52,991 nucleotides of DNA, from positions 1 to 52,991 of the forward strand of contig DQFX01000079.1 of NCBI GenBank assembly GCA_003531585.1. Direction: 5' to 3'. A program made the position numbers and the translations under genes. The DNA is from Oscillospiraceae bacterium (GTDB taxonomy: Bacteria; Bacillota; Clostridia; Oscillospirales; Ruminococcaceae). Within the stretch, counting starts at the first letter, position 1, and every line of letters starts with the position of its first letter. Shown in pieces: positions 17,901 to 26,102 of this stretch. The notes beneath the pieces were generated by a model, which was not told where the DNA came from, did not search any database, and saw only the letters and a list, made by a program, of their open reading frames with translations.

Positions 17901-19266
17901 CTCGGTAGTCGAGGAGCGCAAGCGCCATCACTACAAGCCGGTGATGGGTCACCTCGGCTATGTGCGCCAGCCGGAATTCACCGAGGAAATGCGCAAGAAG
18001 CACACTATCCTCTGCCCGCAGATGGCTCCGATACATTTCGACCTGCTGGAGGCGGCGTTCGGTCATTCCGGATATAACGTCGTTATTCTGCGCGACTGCT
18101 CGAAGGCGGTCGTTGACGAGGGTCTGAAGTACGTCAACAACGACGCGTGCTATCCGTCCATTCTCATTGTTGGACAGCTCATTCACGCGCTCAACAGCGG
18201 CAAGTACGACCTCAGGAACACCTCCGTTATGATTACCCAGACCGGCGGCGCCTGCCGTGCGACGAACTACGTCGGCATGCTGAAAAAGGCGCTCAAGGAT
18301 TCCGGTCACGGCGATATCCCGCTTATTTCGCTGAACGTCGTAGGACTTGAGAAGCAGAGCGGATTCAAGCTGACCATGCCGCTTGCAATACGCGCGTTCA
18401 TGGCGATAATCTACGGCGACGTGCTGTCACGCTGCCTGTACAAGGTTCGTCCCTACGAGGTCACAAAGGGAAGCGCGGACGCGCTCTACGAAAAGTGGCG
18501 GCTGTTCCTGCGCGAGGACATGAAGTCGCTTTCACTGCCGAACTTCAACAAGAACGTCCGCAACATCGTCAAGGACTTCTCGGAGTTCCCGGTGCTGGAT
18601 ATCAAGAAGCCGCGCGTCGGACTTGTCGGCGAGATACTTGTAAAGTTCCACCCGGTGGCGAACAACAACATCATCGGGCTGCTTGAAAACGAAGGCTGCG
18701 AGGTAGTCGTGCCAGACCTGATGGGATTCTTCTACTACATATGCTCTCACGGCAAGACCAAGCGCGAGCTGCTCTATACCACACGCACGAAGGCGTTCGC
18801 AGAGGACGCGGCGGTAAAGGCGTTCCGCTTTATGGAGCGCAGCTACCGCAGGGCTGTGAAGGGCACCAAGTTCGGCTGCCCGGGCGATATCTACGAAATG
18901 CGCGAATCCGTGCGTTCCATCGTATCCCCCGGCAATATCGCCGGCGAGGGCTGGTTCCTTTCGGCGGAAATGCTGGAGCTTATCGGCGAGGGCGTTCCGA
19001 ATATCGTATGCATGCAGCCGTTCGCCTGCCTGCCTAACCACGTTACCGGCAAGGGCGTTATCGGAGAGCTTCGCAGACAGCACCCGGAGAGCAACATCGT
19101 TGCGGTAGATTTCGACCCGGGAGCTTCCGAGGTAAACCAGGTCAACAGAATAAAGCTCATGCTTACCCAGGCTTACGCTAACGCGGGTATAAGCAGAAGG
19201 GATGTTGTAAAGGTACAGACCGACGATAAGTATTCTCAGCTCATCGGTTCGGGAACTTCAGTCTGA
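14974..19266 (+). CDS. Giant acyl-CoA dehydratase activase (BcrA/BadF/HgdC family, two ATPase domains)
   Basis: A 1430-aa protein built from two actin-like BadF/BcrA ATPase domains and a long C-terminal region related to 2-hydroxyglutaryl-CoA dehydratase. Domain 1 (about 1-260) starts AGLDIGSTTVKAAVI with Cys122 (GSCAGGTGAFIDQM) and Cys161 (SRCGVFAKSD), the kind of residues that bridge a 4Fe-4S cluster in HgdC. Domain 2 (about 315-570) repeats this (LGVDAGSTTTKAV, EACSSGCGSF, SRCTVF). A Cys-rich CGRCSNNC follows, then the DUF2229-type GLPRVLGMYENYPFW. Known HgdC proteins drive ATP-dependent electron transfer to a dehydratase. The role of this fused form is unknown. The start is a TTG behind AGGAAAGG. 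Confidence 0.9.
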   Translation: MKRAGLDIGSTTVKAAVIGENDELLYSQYRRHFSDIRKTVFDIISELGEHFKGERMMIAVTGSGGISVSKWLGIPFVQEVAAGTNAIKKLIPRTDVAIELGGEDAKITYLTGGLEQRMNGSCAGGTGAFIDQMAALLNTDIGGLNELAKEHTTIYPIASRCGVFAKSDIQPLLNDGAKRSDVAASVFQSVVNQTISGLACGKPIRGNVAFLGGPLHYLSELRARFIETLNLKDDQIIFPENANLFVAMGCAFSDETAEADLDELVKKAGSLGTADMREVERLAPLFRDAAELEAFKARHAKAVIPTADIAKHKGACYLGVDAGSTTTKAVLLNKNAEIIYSYYSGNGGDPLKSVIGILKDIYSKLPEGAYIAKACATGYGEHLIKAALGADFGEIETMAHYKAADRILPGAEFILDIGGQDMKCMRVKNGEIESILLNEACSSGCGSFIENFANALGMSSADFATLGLTAENPVDLGSRCTVFMNSRVKQAQKEGATVADISAGLSYSVVKNALFKVIKLRDTSTMGDKIIVQGGTFMNNSVLRAFELICGKDVIRPDKAGLMGAYGSALISIERDDGKGSTIAPLDKLESFTVEKTTARCGRCSNNCLLTITKFPDGKRYISNNRCERGAGNVSTKEKLPNLFDYKYHLLFDRECLPESTAKRGVVGLPRVLGMYENYPFWHKFFTELGFSVKLSPKSSREIYDRGIETMPSESVCYPAKLAHGHIQALVDEGVKFIFYPSMPYEMSENNGADNHYNCPVVATYSEVIKNSVPELRRDVKFMNPFLPIFHKKRMGERLYEEFTKEFPDGGFTKEEIVSALDKAYAEDEAFKTEMHRKGEETVKFLEENGKSGIVLAGRPYHIDPEINHGLPEMITGYGFAVLTEDSVAHMEQVVRPIRIVDQWTYHSRLYAAAHVVGKHDCLELVQLNSFGCGLDAITTDQVQEILRSFGKLYTCLKIDEVNNLGAARIRLRSLISVVEERKRHHYKPVMGHLGYVRQPEFTEEMRKKHTILCPQMAPIHFDLLEAAFGHSGYNVVILRDCSKAVVDEGLKYVNNDACYPSILIVGQLIHALNSGKYDLRNTSVMITQTGGACRATNYVGMLKKALKDSGHGDIPLISLNVVGLEKQSGFKLTMPLAIRAFMAIIYGDVLSRCLYKVRPYEVTKGSADALYEKWRLFLREDMKSLSLPNFNKNVRNIVKDFSEFPVLDIKKPRVGLVGEILVKFHPVANNNIIGLLENEGCEVVVPDLMGFFYYICSHGKTKRELLYTTRTKAFAEDAAVKAFRFMERSYRRAVKGTKFGCPGDIYEMRESVRSIVSPGNIAGEGWFLSAEMLELIGEGVPNIVCMQPFACLPNHVTGKGVIGELRRQHPESNIVAVDFDPGASEVNQVNRIKLMLTQAYANAGISRRDVVKVQTDDKYSQLIGSGTSV

Positions 19267-19282
19267 TTAGGGAGGTAATTAT

Positions 19283-20506
19283 ATGAAAAAGCTGGTTTCA
19301 TTGCTGATGGTTCTGGTCATGGCGCTTATGGCGATGAATGTCACGACTTTCGCAGTCGACAAGGAAGTTCTGAAGGAACGGGCCAAGGAAGCGTTCTATC
19401 TCGACGTATCGCAGTATGAAGGCAAGACGAACGTGTACGTCAGAAGCGACCATAGAAACAGCACGGTGTACTACACCACCGACGGCACGAAGCCCACTGA
19501 CAAATCGCAGGAGGCGTCGCTGCTGATAAAGTTCACGGAGCCGTGCAAGCTTAGGACCGTATGCTACTTTGACGGCAAACCGATCAAATATCTGAACAAG
19601 ACTATCAAGATAAAAGAGAAGAAACCGGAGAAGTTCACTTTAACGACAAAGGTAAGCACCGGCTCTACAATGGTGTCCGTGAAAAAGCCCAAGGACAGTG
19701 TGGTATACTACACCACTGACGGCACAGAGCCGACTGACAAGTCGGAGAAGATGGGCGCTGTGGAAATATTCAGAGAACCCTGTAAGCTGAGGGCAGTGAA
19801 CTACGTCGACGGTAAGCGCGGCAAGGAACTGAAGCAGAACATCAAGATAAAGCTGGATCAGCCGTATCTGATGCTGATGGAGCAGGAAGAGATATACGTC
19901 TACAAGCTGCTGAATCTGCCGGAGGGCGTGAAGGTGTACATGACGACGGACGGCAGCACTCCGTCCGCGAAAAACGGCAAGCTCATCACCGGCGAAACCG
20001 TTGAGATACCAAAGCAGTCAGAAGCTAATCTGGTATGCGTGAAAAAAGGCTGGATAGATTCCGACGTCCTGACCAAGAAGACAGGCATGACCTACGAAGA
20101 GGAGCAGGCGTACAAGAACGACAGGAACAACTTCGCCGAGCAGGTCGTGACCCTTGTGAACAGAATCCGCGTTGCAAACGGACTCAACAAGCTGACTACC
20201 TACGACAAGCTGACCGAGGTCGCACAGGTGCGTGCAAAGGAAATAGAGATATCCTATTCGCACACCCGTCCCGATGGAACGAAATGCTTCACCGCGCTTG
20301 ACGAAGCAGGTCTGCGGACCGTGACAGCCGGCGAGAACATAGCGAAGGGTTACAGCACGCCGGAGAGAGTCGTTGATGCATGGATGAATTCTCCCGGACA
20401 CCGCGCGAATATCCTCAATCCGAGCTACACCATGATAGGCGTTGGATATGTGTATGATCCGTATACGACCGACGCCAACTACTGGACGCAGGTATTTATG
20501 TCGTAA
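19283..20506 (+). CDS. Secreted CAP-domain protein with three chitobiase-C-terminal-like repeats
   Basis: A 407-aa exported protein starting with a signal peptide (cleavage probably after TTFA, near residue 24). Three repeats of the CHB_HEX_C type follow, marked by VYYTTDGTKPT, VYYTTDGTEPT and VYMTTDGSTPS. The C-terminal CAP/SCP domain (about 280-407) has SYSHTRPDG, TAGENIAKGY, WMNSPGHRANIL and IGVGYV, including the conserved His and Glu residues. CAP proteins are common extracellular proteins of Firmicutes (YkwD type). It starts behind GGGAGGT 17 bp after the activase, so it may share that transcript. It is paralogous to the next gene. Confidence 0.88.
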   Translation: MKKLVSLLMVLVMALMAMNVTTFAVDKEVLKERAKEAFYLDVSQYEGKTNVYVRSDHRNSTVYYTTDGTKPTDKSQEASLLIKFTEPCKLRTVCYFDGKPIKYLNKTIKIKEKKPEKFTLTTKVSTGSTMVSVKKPKDSVVYYTTDGTEPTDKSEKMGAVEIFREPCKLRAVNYVDGKRGKELKQNIKIKLDQPYLMLMEQEEIYVYKLLNLPEGVKVYMTTDGSTPSAKNGKLITGETVEIPKQSEANLVCVKKGWIDSDVLTKKTGMTYEEEQAYKNDRNNFAEQVVTLVNRIRVANGLNKLTTYDKLTEVAQVRAKEIEISYSHTRPDGTKCFTALDEAGLRTVTAGENIAKGYSTPERVVDAWMNSPGHRANILNPSYTMIGVGYVYDPYTTDANYWTQVFMS

Positions 20507-20551
20507 GTAATGCGGACTTCATGTTTCCGGACGTCTGAAAGGAGTAATTGT

Positions 20552-21511
20552 ATGAAAAAGATACTGGCACTGTTTCTGGTACTGGCTACGGTGTTATCGC
20601 TCATGACAGTGGGCGCTTACGCGGCTGCCGATAATGCGCTTTCCGTAAGCTGCAAGCTTTACGACGGCTACACCGTTGTGACCGTCCAGAAGAGCGGCAC
20701 GGTGTACTACACCACCGACGGCTCCAAGCCTACATCTAAATCCAAAAAGCTCAATTCCACAAGGATAAAGGTCTCGGAGCCGTGCAGAGTGAGACTTGTA
20801 AGCTATGTCAAGGGCAAACCGGTGGAGTACCTTACAAAGAAGATACCGGTGCGCCTGCGCAAGCCGACGGCTTCGCTGTCCAGCAAGGGCAAGGAGTACA
20901 CCTACGTTATTTCCATACCAGACGGAGCGTCCGCGTACATCACGTATGACGGAACCACGCCGTCAAAGTCCAACGGCGACCTTGTGCAGGGCGGAATGAT
21001 ATCGGTTCCCGCGAAGAAGAGCGCGAAGCTCGTCTGCGTCAAGAAGGGCTGGAGGAATTCAAAGGTAATTACTGTAAGAGCCAGGGGAGCCGCTTCGGAT
21101 AATAACAAGTCGAACGACTCGGCGGACGAAACCAGCAGTTTCGCCGACGAGGTAATAAGACTGGTAAACAAGCAGCGCACCGCCAACGGTCTGAGCAAAT
21201 TCACGGCCTCCAACAAGCTGTCCGACGTTGCACAGACCCGCGCCAAGGAGCTTACGGAATCCTATTCGCACACCCGCCCCGATGGCAGCAGCTGCTTCAC
21301 GGCGCTGAGGGAGGCAAATATTGACTATATTGCCGCAGGAGAGAACATCGCGGCAGGCTACAGCACGCCGGAGGCGGTCGTTGAAGGCTGGATGAATTCC
21401 AAGGCGCACCGCGCAAATATCCTGAATCCGAATTACTCGAAGATCGGCGTGGGATACTGCGCTGACGGCTCGGGTTACGGCAGCTACTGGGTACAGGTAT
21501 TCGTTTCTTAA
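20552..21511 (+). CDS. Secreted CAP-domain protein with two chitobiase-C-terminal-like repeats
   Basis: A 319-aa paralogue of the preceding gene. The signal peptide MKKILALFLVLATVLSL ends near AYA. Two CHB_HEX_C-like repeats (VYYTTDGSKPTSKS and AYITYDGTTPSKS) are followed by a short Ser/Asn/Asp linker and a CAP domain with SYSHTRPDGSSCFTAL, AAGENIAAGY and HRANILNPNYSKIGVGY. The ATG at 20552 is set by AAAGGAG; a longer frame from 20510 is rejected. The upstream paralogue has one more repeat, so repeat number has changed after duplication. Function is inferred to be at or outside the cell wall. Confidence 0.88.
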   Translation: MKKILALFLVLATVLSLMTVGAYAAADNALSVSCKLYDGYTVVTVQKSGTVYYTTDGSKPTSKSKKLNSTRIKVSEPCRVRLVSYVKGKPVEYLTKKIPVRLRKPTASLSSKGKEYTYVISIPDGASAYITYDGTTPSKSNGDLVQGGMISVPAKKSAKLVCVKKGWRNSKVITVRARGAASDNNKSNDSADETSSFADEVIRLVNKQRTANGLSKFTASNKLSDVAQTRAKELTESYSHTRPDGSSCFTALREANIDYIAAGENIAAGYSTPEAVVEGWMNSKAHRANILNPNYSKIGVGYCADGSGYGSYWVQVFVS

Positions 21512-21525
21512 AGGAGATTTAAATT

Positions 21526-22452
21526 ATGGCTTCCACGCAGTTCACAGCTAATTCCAACGGCGAAAAGGGCGGAAAGAAATTCGGTTTCTGGGCGCTTATC
21601 ATCGTGATCACCCTGGCGGTGCTGATACTTATTTTCAACAGCTTCACGGTTGTAAACGAAGGCTACATCGGAGTAAAGTACCAGTTCGGAAAGATAGTTT
21701 CCAGCGACCTTTCGGCAGGTCTCAACATGCATATGCCGTTCATTGAGGAGATACAGCAGGTCGACACCCGCGAGCAGATATATTCCGTCCAGACCGACGC
21801 CTACACCAGCGACACGCAGACCGTTGACAACCTGGGTCTTAAGCTCAACTATTATTACGACGGCACAAAGCTGCCCGAGATAATCAGAACCATCGGTATC
21901 AGCAACGTTGAGACCAAGCTGCTTGTTCCGAATGTTGCGAAGATATCCAAGGACGAGATAGGCAGGGTAAAGGCGGAAGATCTCGTACAGAACCGTTCCG
22001 ACGTTCAGAACGCGATCTACGAATCCCTCAAAAAGACCCTGGAGCCGCAGGGGATCATCGTGACCGCATTCGCGATCGAAAACCTCGCGTTTGAGGACGC
22101 TTTCGAGCAGTCGATCCAGGCGAAGGTGATAGCGGCGCAGGACGCTCTCAAAATGCAGAACAAGACCGCTGAGCGCGAGGAAGAGGCAAAGCAGAAGGTC
22201 ATCGCGGCGCAGGCGGAGGCTGATTCCCAGAAGATAAAGGCGGACGCTGAGGCGTACTCCATTCAGGCGGTGCAGGAGCAGCTCGCAAAAAGCCCGAACT
22301 ACATCGACTATCTCAAGATAAACAACTGGAACGGAGTTCTTCCGCAGGCGATCGGAACAGAGGTAAATCCGTTCATCGGGATCGACGCGGCGGCTTCCAC
22401 TGCAAAGAGCAGCTCCTCCGCTTCCGCGCAGGTATCTACGGACACCGAGTAA
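21526..22452 (+). CDS. SPFH/band-7 (prohibitin-like) membrane protein
   Basis: A 308-aa protein of the SPFH superfamily, which assembles into ring- or cage-like scaffolds that organise membrane domains and proteases. A short cytoplasmic N-terminus is followed by one membrane helix (FWALIIVITLAVLILIF, about 20-36), the SPFH domain (about 40-200, starting VVNEGYIGVKYQFGK) and an Ala/Glu/Lys-rich coiled coil (about 205-255), then a Ser/Ala-rich tail. It starts behind AAAGGAG 14 bp after the CAP gene. HflK/HflC, stomatin and prohibitin are the relevant relatives; no NfeD or FtsH partner is nearby. Confidence 0.88.
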   Translation: MASTQFTANSNGEKGGKKFGFWALIIVITLAVLILIFNSFTVVNEGYIGVKYQFGKIVSSDLSAGLNMHMPFIEEIQQVDTREQIYSVQTDAYTSDTQTVDNLGLKLNYYYDGTKLPEIIRTIGISNVETKLLVPNVAKISKDEIGRVKAEDLVQNRSDVQNAIYESLKKTLEPQGIIVTAFAIENLAFEDAFEQSIQAKVIAAQDALKMQNKTAEREEEAKQKVIAAQAEADSQKIKADAEAYSIQAVQEQLAKSPNYIDYLKINNWNGVLPQAIGTEVNPFIGIDAAASTAKSSSSASAQVSTDTE

Positions 22453-22542
22453 CTTGAAGGACCATCAGAATTATCATCAGGAAATGCCGGGCGGCGTTTG
22501 TCGCCCTGCATTTTCCCATTTTATAAAGGAAGGGTAACAGAA

Positions 22543-24891
22543 TTGGATTACACAACATTAAAACGAAACGCGCTTACCAGCTTCTTTTCCAGAACTAACG
22601 AAATGCAGCGCCGCGCGGTGTTCCGCGTGAAGGGAGCAGTCCTGATAATCGCGGGCGCGGGCAGCGGAAAGACTACAGTGCTCTGCAACCGTATCGCTAA
22701 CATGATGAGATTCGGCAACGCGTATCTTGACGAGACCGTCCGCTGCCTTACTCCGGAGCAGGAGCAGTTCCTCCAGGATTTCCCCGCGATGGAAAAGACC
22801 CCGGAGAATGCGGAGCGCCTTGCGGAGATCGTAGCAGTAGAGCCGGTGCAGCCCTGGAATATCCTCGCGATAACCTTCACCAACAAGGCGGCGGGGGAGC
22901 TTCGCCAGCGCCTTATCGACATGATAGGCGAGGACGCGGAGAAGATAAACGCGTCAACGTTCCACTCTGCGTGCGTGAAGATACTGCGCCGTGAGATCGA
23001 AAACCTCGGCTACCAGAGGAGCTTCACGATTTACGATGATGATGATTCCAAGCGTATCATCAAGGACGCCATGAAGAAGCTGAACCTCGACGAAAAGGTG
23101 TTCAACCCGAAGGTGTTCAAGAACATGATCTCCCGCTGCAAGGACAAGATGATATCCCCGGAGGAGTACGCGCCGATGGCTAACGCTTCCGGCGAGCTGA
23201 TGGAGAAGCGCTGCGCGGAGGTCTACACCGAGTACCAGAGCGCGCTCAGGAGCGCCAGCGCGGTGGATTTCGACGATATAATCTACCTTACAGTAAAGCT
23301 GTTCGAGGATTTTCCGGACGTTCTTTCGCACTACCAGCACCTTTATAAATACATAATGGTCGACGAGTATCAGGATACGAACGTTGCGCAGTACCGCCTT
23401 ATCTCGCTGCTTGCGGGGAACAACGGAAACCTCTGCGTGGTCGGCGACGACGACCAGTCAATTTACCGCTTCCGCGGCGCGACTATCGAGAATATCCTCA
23501 GCTTCGAGAAGCAGTACCCCGGCTGCGAGGTAATAAAGCTCGAGCAGAACTACCGTTCCACCGAGAATATCCTGAACGCTGCGAACGCCGTGATACGCAA
23601 CAACAAGCAGCGCAAGGACAAGCAGCTCTGGTCTGCGCTGGGCGACGGCGACAAGATAAAGTGCTGCAATTTTGAGAGCGAGATAGCCGAGGCGCGTTTC
23701 GTTGCCGACACTATCCTTGACGGCGTGAAGGAAGGCAAGCACTACACGGATTACGCGCTGCTGTACCGCAGCAACTCCCAGTCGAGAAGCTTTGAGAACA
23801 CCCTGGCGCGCTCGGGAATTCCGTACACCATCGTAGGCGGTCTGAGGTTCTACGACCGCAAGGAGATACGCGACATCATGGCGTACCTCGCGGTGATAAA
23901 CAACCCGTATGACTCCGTGCGTTTCCGCAGGATAATCAACGAGCCGAAGCGCGGTATCGGCGACGCCACGGTTGAGGAGATAATCCGTATCTCCGACGGG
24001 CTGCATATTTCTCCGGTGGAGGTCTGCCGCGAGGCTTCGCAGTTTGAGTCGCTTTCGAGGAAGTCGGCTGCGCTGAAGGCTGCCGCAAACCTGTTTGACG
24101 AGCTGGACGAGCTTGCGGATTCGCTCCGCCTGGACGAGCTTATCGACGCCGTTGCGGAGAAATCCGGATACATCAAGGCAATGCAGGCTCTGGGCGAGGA
24201 AGGCTCCACACGTATTGAGAACATCAACGAGCTGAAATCCAACGCCCTGACGATGATACAGGAGAACGAGGATACCACGCTTCCAGATTTCCTCGAGCAG
24301 GTGGCGCTGGTTTCCGACCTTGACAGCTACGACGGCGACCTTGACCGGGTATCGCTCATGACGATGCACAGCGCGAAGGGTCTGGAGTTCGACACGGTGT
24401 TCCTTGTAGGCGCCGAGGACAACATTTTCCCGAGCTACCGCAGCATAAACGACCCCGCCGAGATGGAGGAGGAGCGCCGTCTTGCATATGTAGCGATAAC
24501 CCGTGCGAAGCGCATGCTGTATGTAACGCACACGTCCTACCGCGTGCTCTACGGTCAGACGATGAGAAACCGCCTGTCGACGTTTATTCGCGAAATACCG
24601 GAGGAGTACATCGAAAAGACCGGCGACCGTCCGAAGCAGGCGTCGACCTGGAAGAAGCCTGAGAAGCCGAACTACCTTGCTCAGGAAGCGGCGAAGATGG
24701 TAACGAAGCCGACGCCGGTAGTATCCGGAATAGTATTTGCGCCGGGCGACCGCGTGAAGCACAACGTATTCGGCCAGGGAACCGTAGACGAAGCAAAGCG
24801 CATGGGCAACGACACCATGCTGACGATCAGCTTTGACAACGGTCAGGTGAAGAAGGTAATGGCGAACTTCGCCCGCATTGAGAAACTGTGA
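22543..24891 (+). CDS. pcrA: PcrA/UvrD-type ATP-dependent DNA helicase
   Basis: Superfamily 1A 3'-5' helicase of 782 aa acting in DNA repair, replication restart and removal of stalled RNA polymerase. Motif I is AGAGSGKTT (37-45), motif II VDEYQDTN, motif III GDDDQSIYRFRGA, motif IV LEQNYRST, motif V MTMHSAKGLEFD and motif VI VAITRAK. An extra stretch of about 45 residues between motifs I and Ia is longer than usual. The C-terminal PGDRVKHNVFGQGTV matches the PcrA Tudor-like domain that binds RNA polymerase. The TTG at 22543 is chosen for AAAGGAAGGG about nine bases upstream. Confidence 0.95.
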   Translation: MDYTTLKRNALTSFFSRTNEMQRRAVFRVKGAVLIIAGAGSGKTTVLCNRIANMMRFGNAYLDETVRCLTPEQEQFLQDFPAMEKTPENAERLAEIVAVEPVQPWNILAITFTNKAAGELRQRLIDMIGEDAEKINASTFHSACVKILRREIENLGYQRSFTIYDDDDSKRIIKDAMKKLNLDEKVFNPKVFKNMISRCKDKMISPEEYAPMANASGELMEKRCAEVYTEYQSALRSASAVDFDDIIYLTVKLFEDFPDVLSHYQHLYKYIMVDEYQDTNVAQYRLISLLAGNNGNLCVVGDDDQSIYRFRGATIENILSFEKQYPGCEVIKLEQNYRSTENILNAANAVIRNNKQRKDKQLWSALGDGDKIKCCNFESEIAEARFVADTILDGVKEGKHYTDYALLYRSNSQSRSFENTLARSGIPYTIVGGLRFYDRKEIRDIMAYLAVINNPYDSVRFRRIINEPKRGIGDATVEEIIRISDGLHISPVEVCREASQFESLSRKSAALKAAANLFDELDELADSLRLDELIDAVAEKSGYIKAMQALGEEGSTRIENINELKSNALTMIQENEDTTLPDFLEQVALVSDLDSYDGDLDRVSLMTMHSAKGLEFDTVFLVGAEDNIFPSYRSINDPAEMEEERRLAYVAITRAKRMLYVTHTSYRVLYGQTMRNRLSTFIREIPEEYIEKTGDRPKQASTWKKPEKPNYLAQEAAKMVTKPTPVVSGIVFAPGDRVKHNVFGQGTVDEAKRMGNDTMLTISFDNGQVKKVMANFARIEKL

Positions 24892-24912
24892 TAAGGAGGG
24901 CTGCGAAGATAC

Positions 24913-25950
24913 ATGAGTAAGACTACGATAAACATGATGTCCAGCGCCACATCGGTAAAGGGTCAGGGCGTAGGCTCTGCATATATAGAGCAGGTCGGGC
25001 TTGTAAGCAGCGAACTTTCCGACAAGTTCGAGGTCACGATAAACAAGCGCATTAAGGCGGACATCACACATTACCACACGATAAACTTTGGATATTATCT
25101 TTCGATGAAGTCACTCACTAGCAGGGGAAAGTCGGTAGGGTATGTCCACATGCTGCCGGAAACGGTGGAGACGAGCGTGAATCTCCCGCGCTTCATGAAG
25201 CAGATATTCTATAAGTACATGATCAGCTTCTACAAGCGCATGGATTATCTTGTGACGGTAAATCCGTACTTCATCGGCAGGCTGGCGCACTACGGCGTTG
25301 ACAAATCGAAGGTTACGTATATCCCGAACTTCGTTTCTTCGGAGGTGTTCCACCCGGTTTCCCCGGAGGAGAAGATAAAGCTGCGCGAGAAATACGGAAT
25401 AGATAAGGACAAATTCACCGTTATCTGCGCGGGTCAGCTCCAGGTGCGCAAGGGAGTTTTCGATTTCATCGAGGTTGCTAAGCGCATGCCTGACGTGCAG
25501 TTCGTATGGGCTGGAGGATTTTCGTTCGGCAAGATCTCCGACGGCTACGGCGAGATAAAGAAGATCTGTGATAATCCGCCGGCAAATGTGAAGCTGCTCG
25601 GAATAATCGACCGTGAGTACATGAACGAGGTGTACAATCTGGGCGACGTTATGTTCCTGCCCAGCTTCGAGGAGCTGTTCCCGATGACGATACTCGAGGC
25701 GATGTGCGTAAATATCCCGGTGTTCCTGAGAGGTCTTGATATCTACCCGGATATTCTTTTTGACTTCTACAGCAAGGCTGACGATGTTGACGGCTTCGTT
25801 AAGGAGCTTGACAGGCTACACAACAATAAGGAGTATTATGCGCAGCAGTGCGAGGCTTCCAGGCGCGGAAATCACTTCTACTCAAGAGAGCATGTAACGA
25901 AAATGTGGGACGAGTTTTACTCAATGGTCAGGGATTCAATCAAGAAATAA
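24913..25950 (+). CDS. GT4 glycosyltransferase, probably acting on diacylglycerol glycolipids
   Basis: A 345-aa GT-B glycosyltransferase of family 4. The N-terminal stretch SSATSVKGQGVGSAYIEQV resembles the CpoA-type glycolipid synthases of streptococci, which add a second sugar to glucosyl-diacylglycerol. The C-terminal half has the sugar-nucleotide site (VICAGQLQVRKGVFDF, and the EX7E-like PSFEELFPMTILEAM). No membrane helix is seen, fitting a peripheral enzyme at the inner face. It starts 22 bp after pcrA behind AAGGAGGG. The lipid acceptor is an inference from sequence likeness. Confidence 0.82.
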   Translation: MSKTTINMMSSATSVKGQGVGSAYIEQVGLVSSELSDKFEVTINKRIKADITHYHTINFGYYLSMKSLTSRGKSVGYVHMLPETVETSVNLPRFMKQIFYKYMISFYKRMDYLVTVNPYFIGRLAHYGVDKSKVTYIPNFVSSEVFHPVSPEEKIKLREKYGIDKDKFTVICAGQLQVRKGVFDFIEVAKRMPDVQFVWAGGFSFGKISDGYGEIKKICDNPPANVKLLGIIDREYMNEVYNLGDVMFLPSFEELFPMTILEAMCVNIPVFLRGLDIYPDILFDFYSKADDVDGFVKELDRLHNNKEYYAQQCEASRRGNHFYSREHVTKMWDEFYSMVRDSIKK

Positions 25951-25955
25951 ATCAG

Positions 25956-25977
25956 AGCCGCAGGTTTCACTGCGGCT
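25956..25977 (+). terminator. Terminator after the glycosyltransferase
   Basis: An 8-bp stem AGCCGCAG/CTGCGGCT with a GTTTCA loop is followed by ATATTTATATA. The T-tract is weak. Confidence 0.65.
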
Positions 25978-25989
25978 ATATTTATATAC

Positions 25990-26003
25990 GGTAACCTCTA
26001 AAC
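25990..26003 (-). repeat. Dispersed repeat, copy 3 (truncated)
   Basis: GGTAACCTCTAAAC matches the inner part of the 17-mer family and then diverges. It lies between two terminators. Confidence 0.55.
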
Positions 26004-26073
26004 CCCACCGCTTTATTCCCGATAGGGTGATCCTGAAAGATTTAAAACCTCACGCACAAGTTATACAACAAAA

Positions 26074-26096
26074 TGGGCAGGCTCACCGCCTGCCCA
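26074..26096. terminator. Terminator at the end of the pst-pho unit
   Basis: A 9-bp stem TGGGCAGGC/GCCTGCCCA with a 5-nt loop. On the minus strand it is followed by TTTTGTTGT, just after the phoR stop; the plus-strand side is also T-rich, so it may work both ways. Confidence 0.8.
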
Positions 26097-26102
26097 CTTT
26101 TG

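Noticed and set aside
22489..22512. Terminator after the band-7 gene
   Set aside because: Only about five GC pairs with a poorly matched loop and an interrupted T-run; too weak to call.
23458..25077. 539-aa minus-strand reading frame opposite pcrA and the glycosyltransferase
   Set aside because: A codon-bias shadow of genes with clear motifs; its low-complexity sequence matches no family.
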